NCBI GenBank assembly: GCA_014534415.1
Contig: JACVRM010000145.1
Coordinates: forward strand, 1 to 5,044
Direction: 5' to 3'
DNA from: Thermoleophilia bacterium
GTDB taxonomy: Bacteria; Actinomycetota; Thermoleophilia; Gaiellales; Gaiellaceae
DNA length: 5,044 nucleotides
Shown: in pieces, positions 4,883 to 5,044 of the stretch
Layout: every line of letters begins with the position of its first letter
How positions within the stretch are numbered: position 1 is the first letter of the stretch
Made by a program: the position numbers and the translations under genes
Notes under the pieces: model-generated
The model's database searches: none
Told to the model about the DNA's origin: nothing
The model's input: the letters and a program-made list of their open reading frames with translations, nothing else

Positions 4883-5044
4883 ATGACTCTCGTCGGCGAG
4901 ATCATGACGCGAGACGTACTCGTCGCCGCGCCCGAGGACACGATCGGGCAGGCCGCGGAGGAGATGGTTCAGCGTGGCGTCGGGTCGGTCGTCGTGCTCG
5001 ACTACGGGCGCCTGATCGGCATTCTCACCGAGCGCGACCTCCTC
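4883..5044 (+). CDS. CBS-domain protein, 3'-truncated
   Basis: Fifty-four residues are visible before the window ends. They make up nearly all of one CBS repeat: VGEIMTRDVLVAAPEDTIGQ, then AAEEMVQRGVGSVVVLD, then GRLIGILTERDLL. The IMTRD opening, the A..M...G.GS.VV core and the IGILTERDL close are the family pattern. CBS repeats normally come in pairs (Bateman modules) that bind AMP, ATP, SAM or similar adenosyl ligands and sense energy state or act as regulatory domains. A second repeat is expected just beyond the edge, and whether another domain follows cannot be seen. The start is chosen because the repeat begins directly after it and the hexamer at 4870-4875 fits a leaderless transcript. 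The gene is divergent from PAP2 and shares its upstream region. Family assignment is strong; the role is unknown. Confidence 0.88.
   Translation, partial: MTLVGEIMTRDVLVAAPEDTIGQAAEEMVQRGVGSVVVLDYGRLIGILTERDLL

Noticed and set aside
3906..4886. Plus-strand 326-codon frame opposite PAP2
   Set aside because: Antisense shadow rich in Arg/Glu/Asp; PAP2 on the minus strand has all catalytic motifs.

Overview
The window is GC-rich (third codon positions nearly all G or C) and looks like a chromosomal segment from an actinobacterium. A Flp-type pilin, a fused gamma-alpha KorA followed by KorB, and apparently leaderless starts would fit Actinomycetota, possibly a deep-branching class such as Thermoleophilia. 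That placement is an inference from style and cannot be proven from this sequence alone.

Layout, left to right. (1) Positions 2-373, plus strand: the 3' part of an NTF2/SnoaL-like small protein, cut by the window edge. (2) Positions 370-624, minus strand: a candidate small one-helix membrane protein whose stop codon interlocks with that of the first gene; its start is uncertain. (3) Positions 616-789, plus strand: a 57-residue Flp/Tad pilin precursor with a clear prepilin-peptidase site. (4) Positions 850-3758, minus strand: korA and korB, which encode a two-subunit 2-oxoacid (probably 2-oxoglutarate):ferredoxin oxidoreductase. The two genes overlap by GTGA and are probably translationally coupled. 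(5) Positions 3867-4727, minus strand: a PAP2-family membrane phosphatase with all three signature motifs and an arginine-rich tail that contains a perfect 22-bp palindrome. (6) Positions 4728-4882: a divergent promoter region with a short dyad. (7) Positions 4883-5044, plus strand: the start of a CBS-domain protein, cut by the window edge.

How they work together: only korA and korB form an evident functional unit. It would oxidise 2-oxoglutarate with CoA to succinyl-CoA and reduce ferredoxin, replacing or supplementing the NAD-linked dehydrogenase of the TCA cycle. The other genes look like unrelated neighbours. I see no RNA genes, insertion sequences, CRISPR arrays or phage genes, and no clear novel multi-gene system. 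The points most worth a second look are the small membrane ORF, the palindrome in the PAP2 tail, the divergent dyad, and the two promoter-like hexamers placed for leaderless transcripts.
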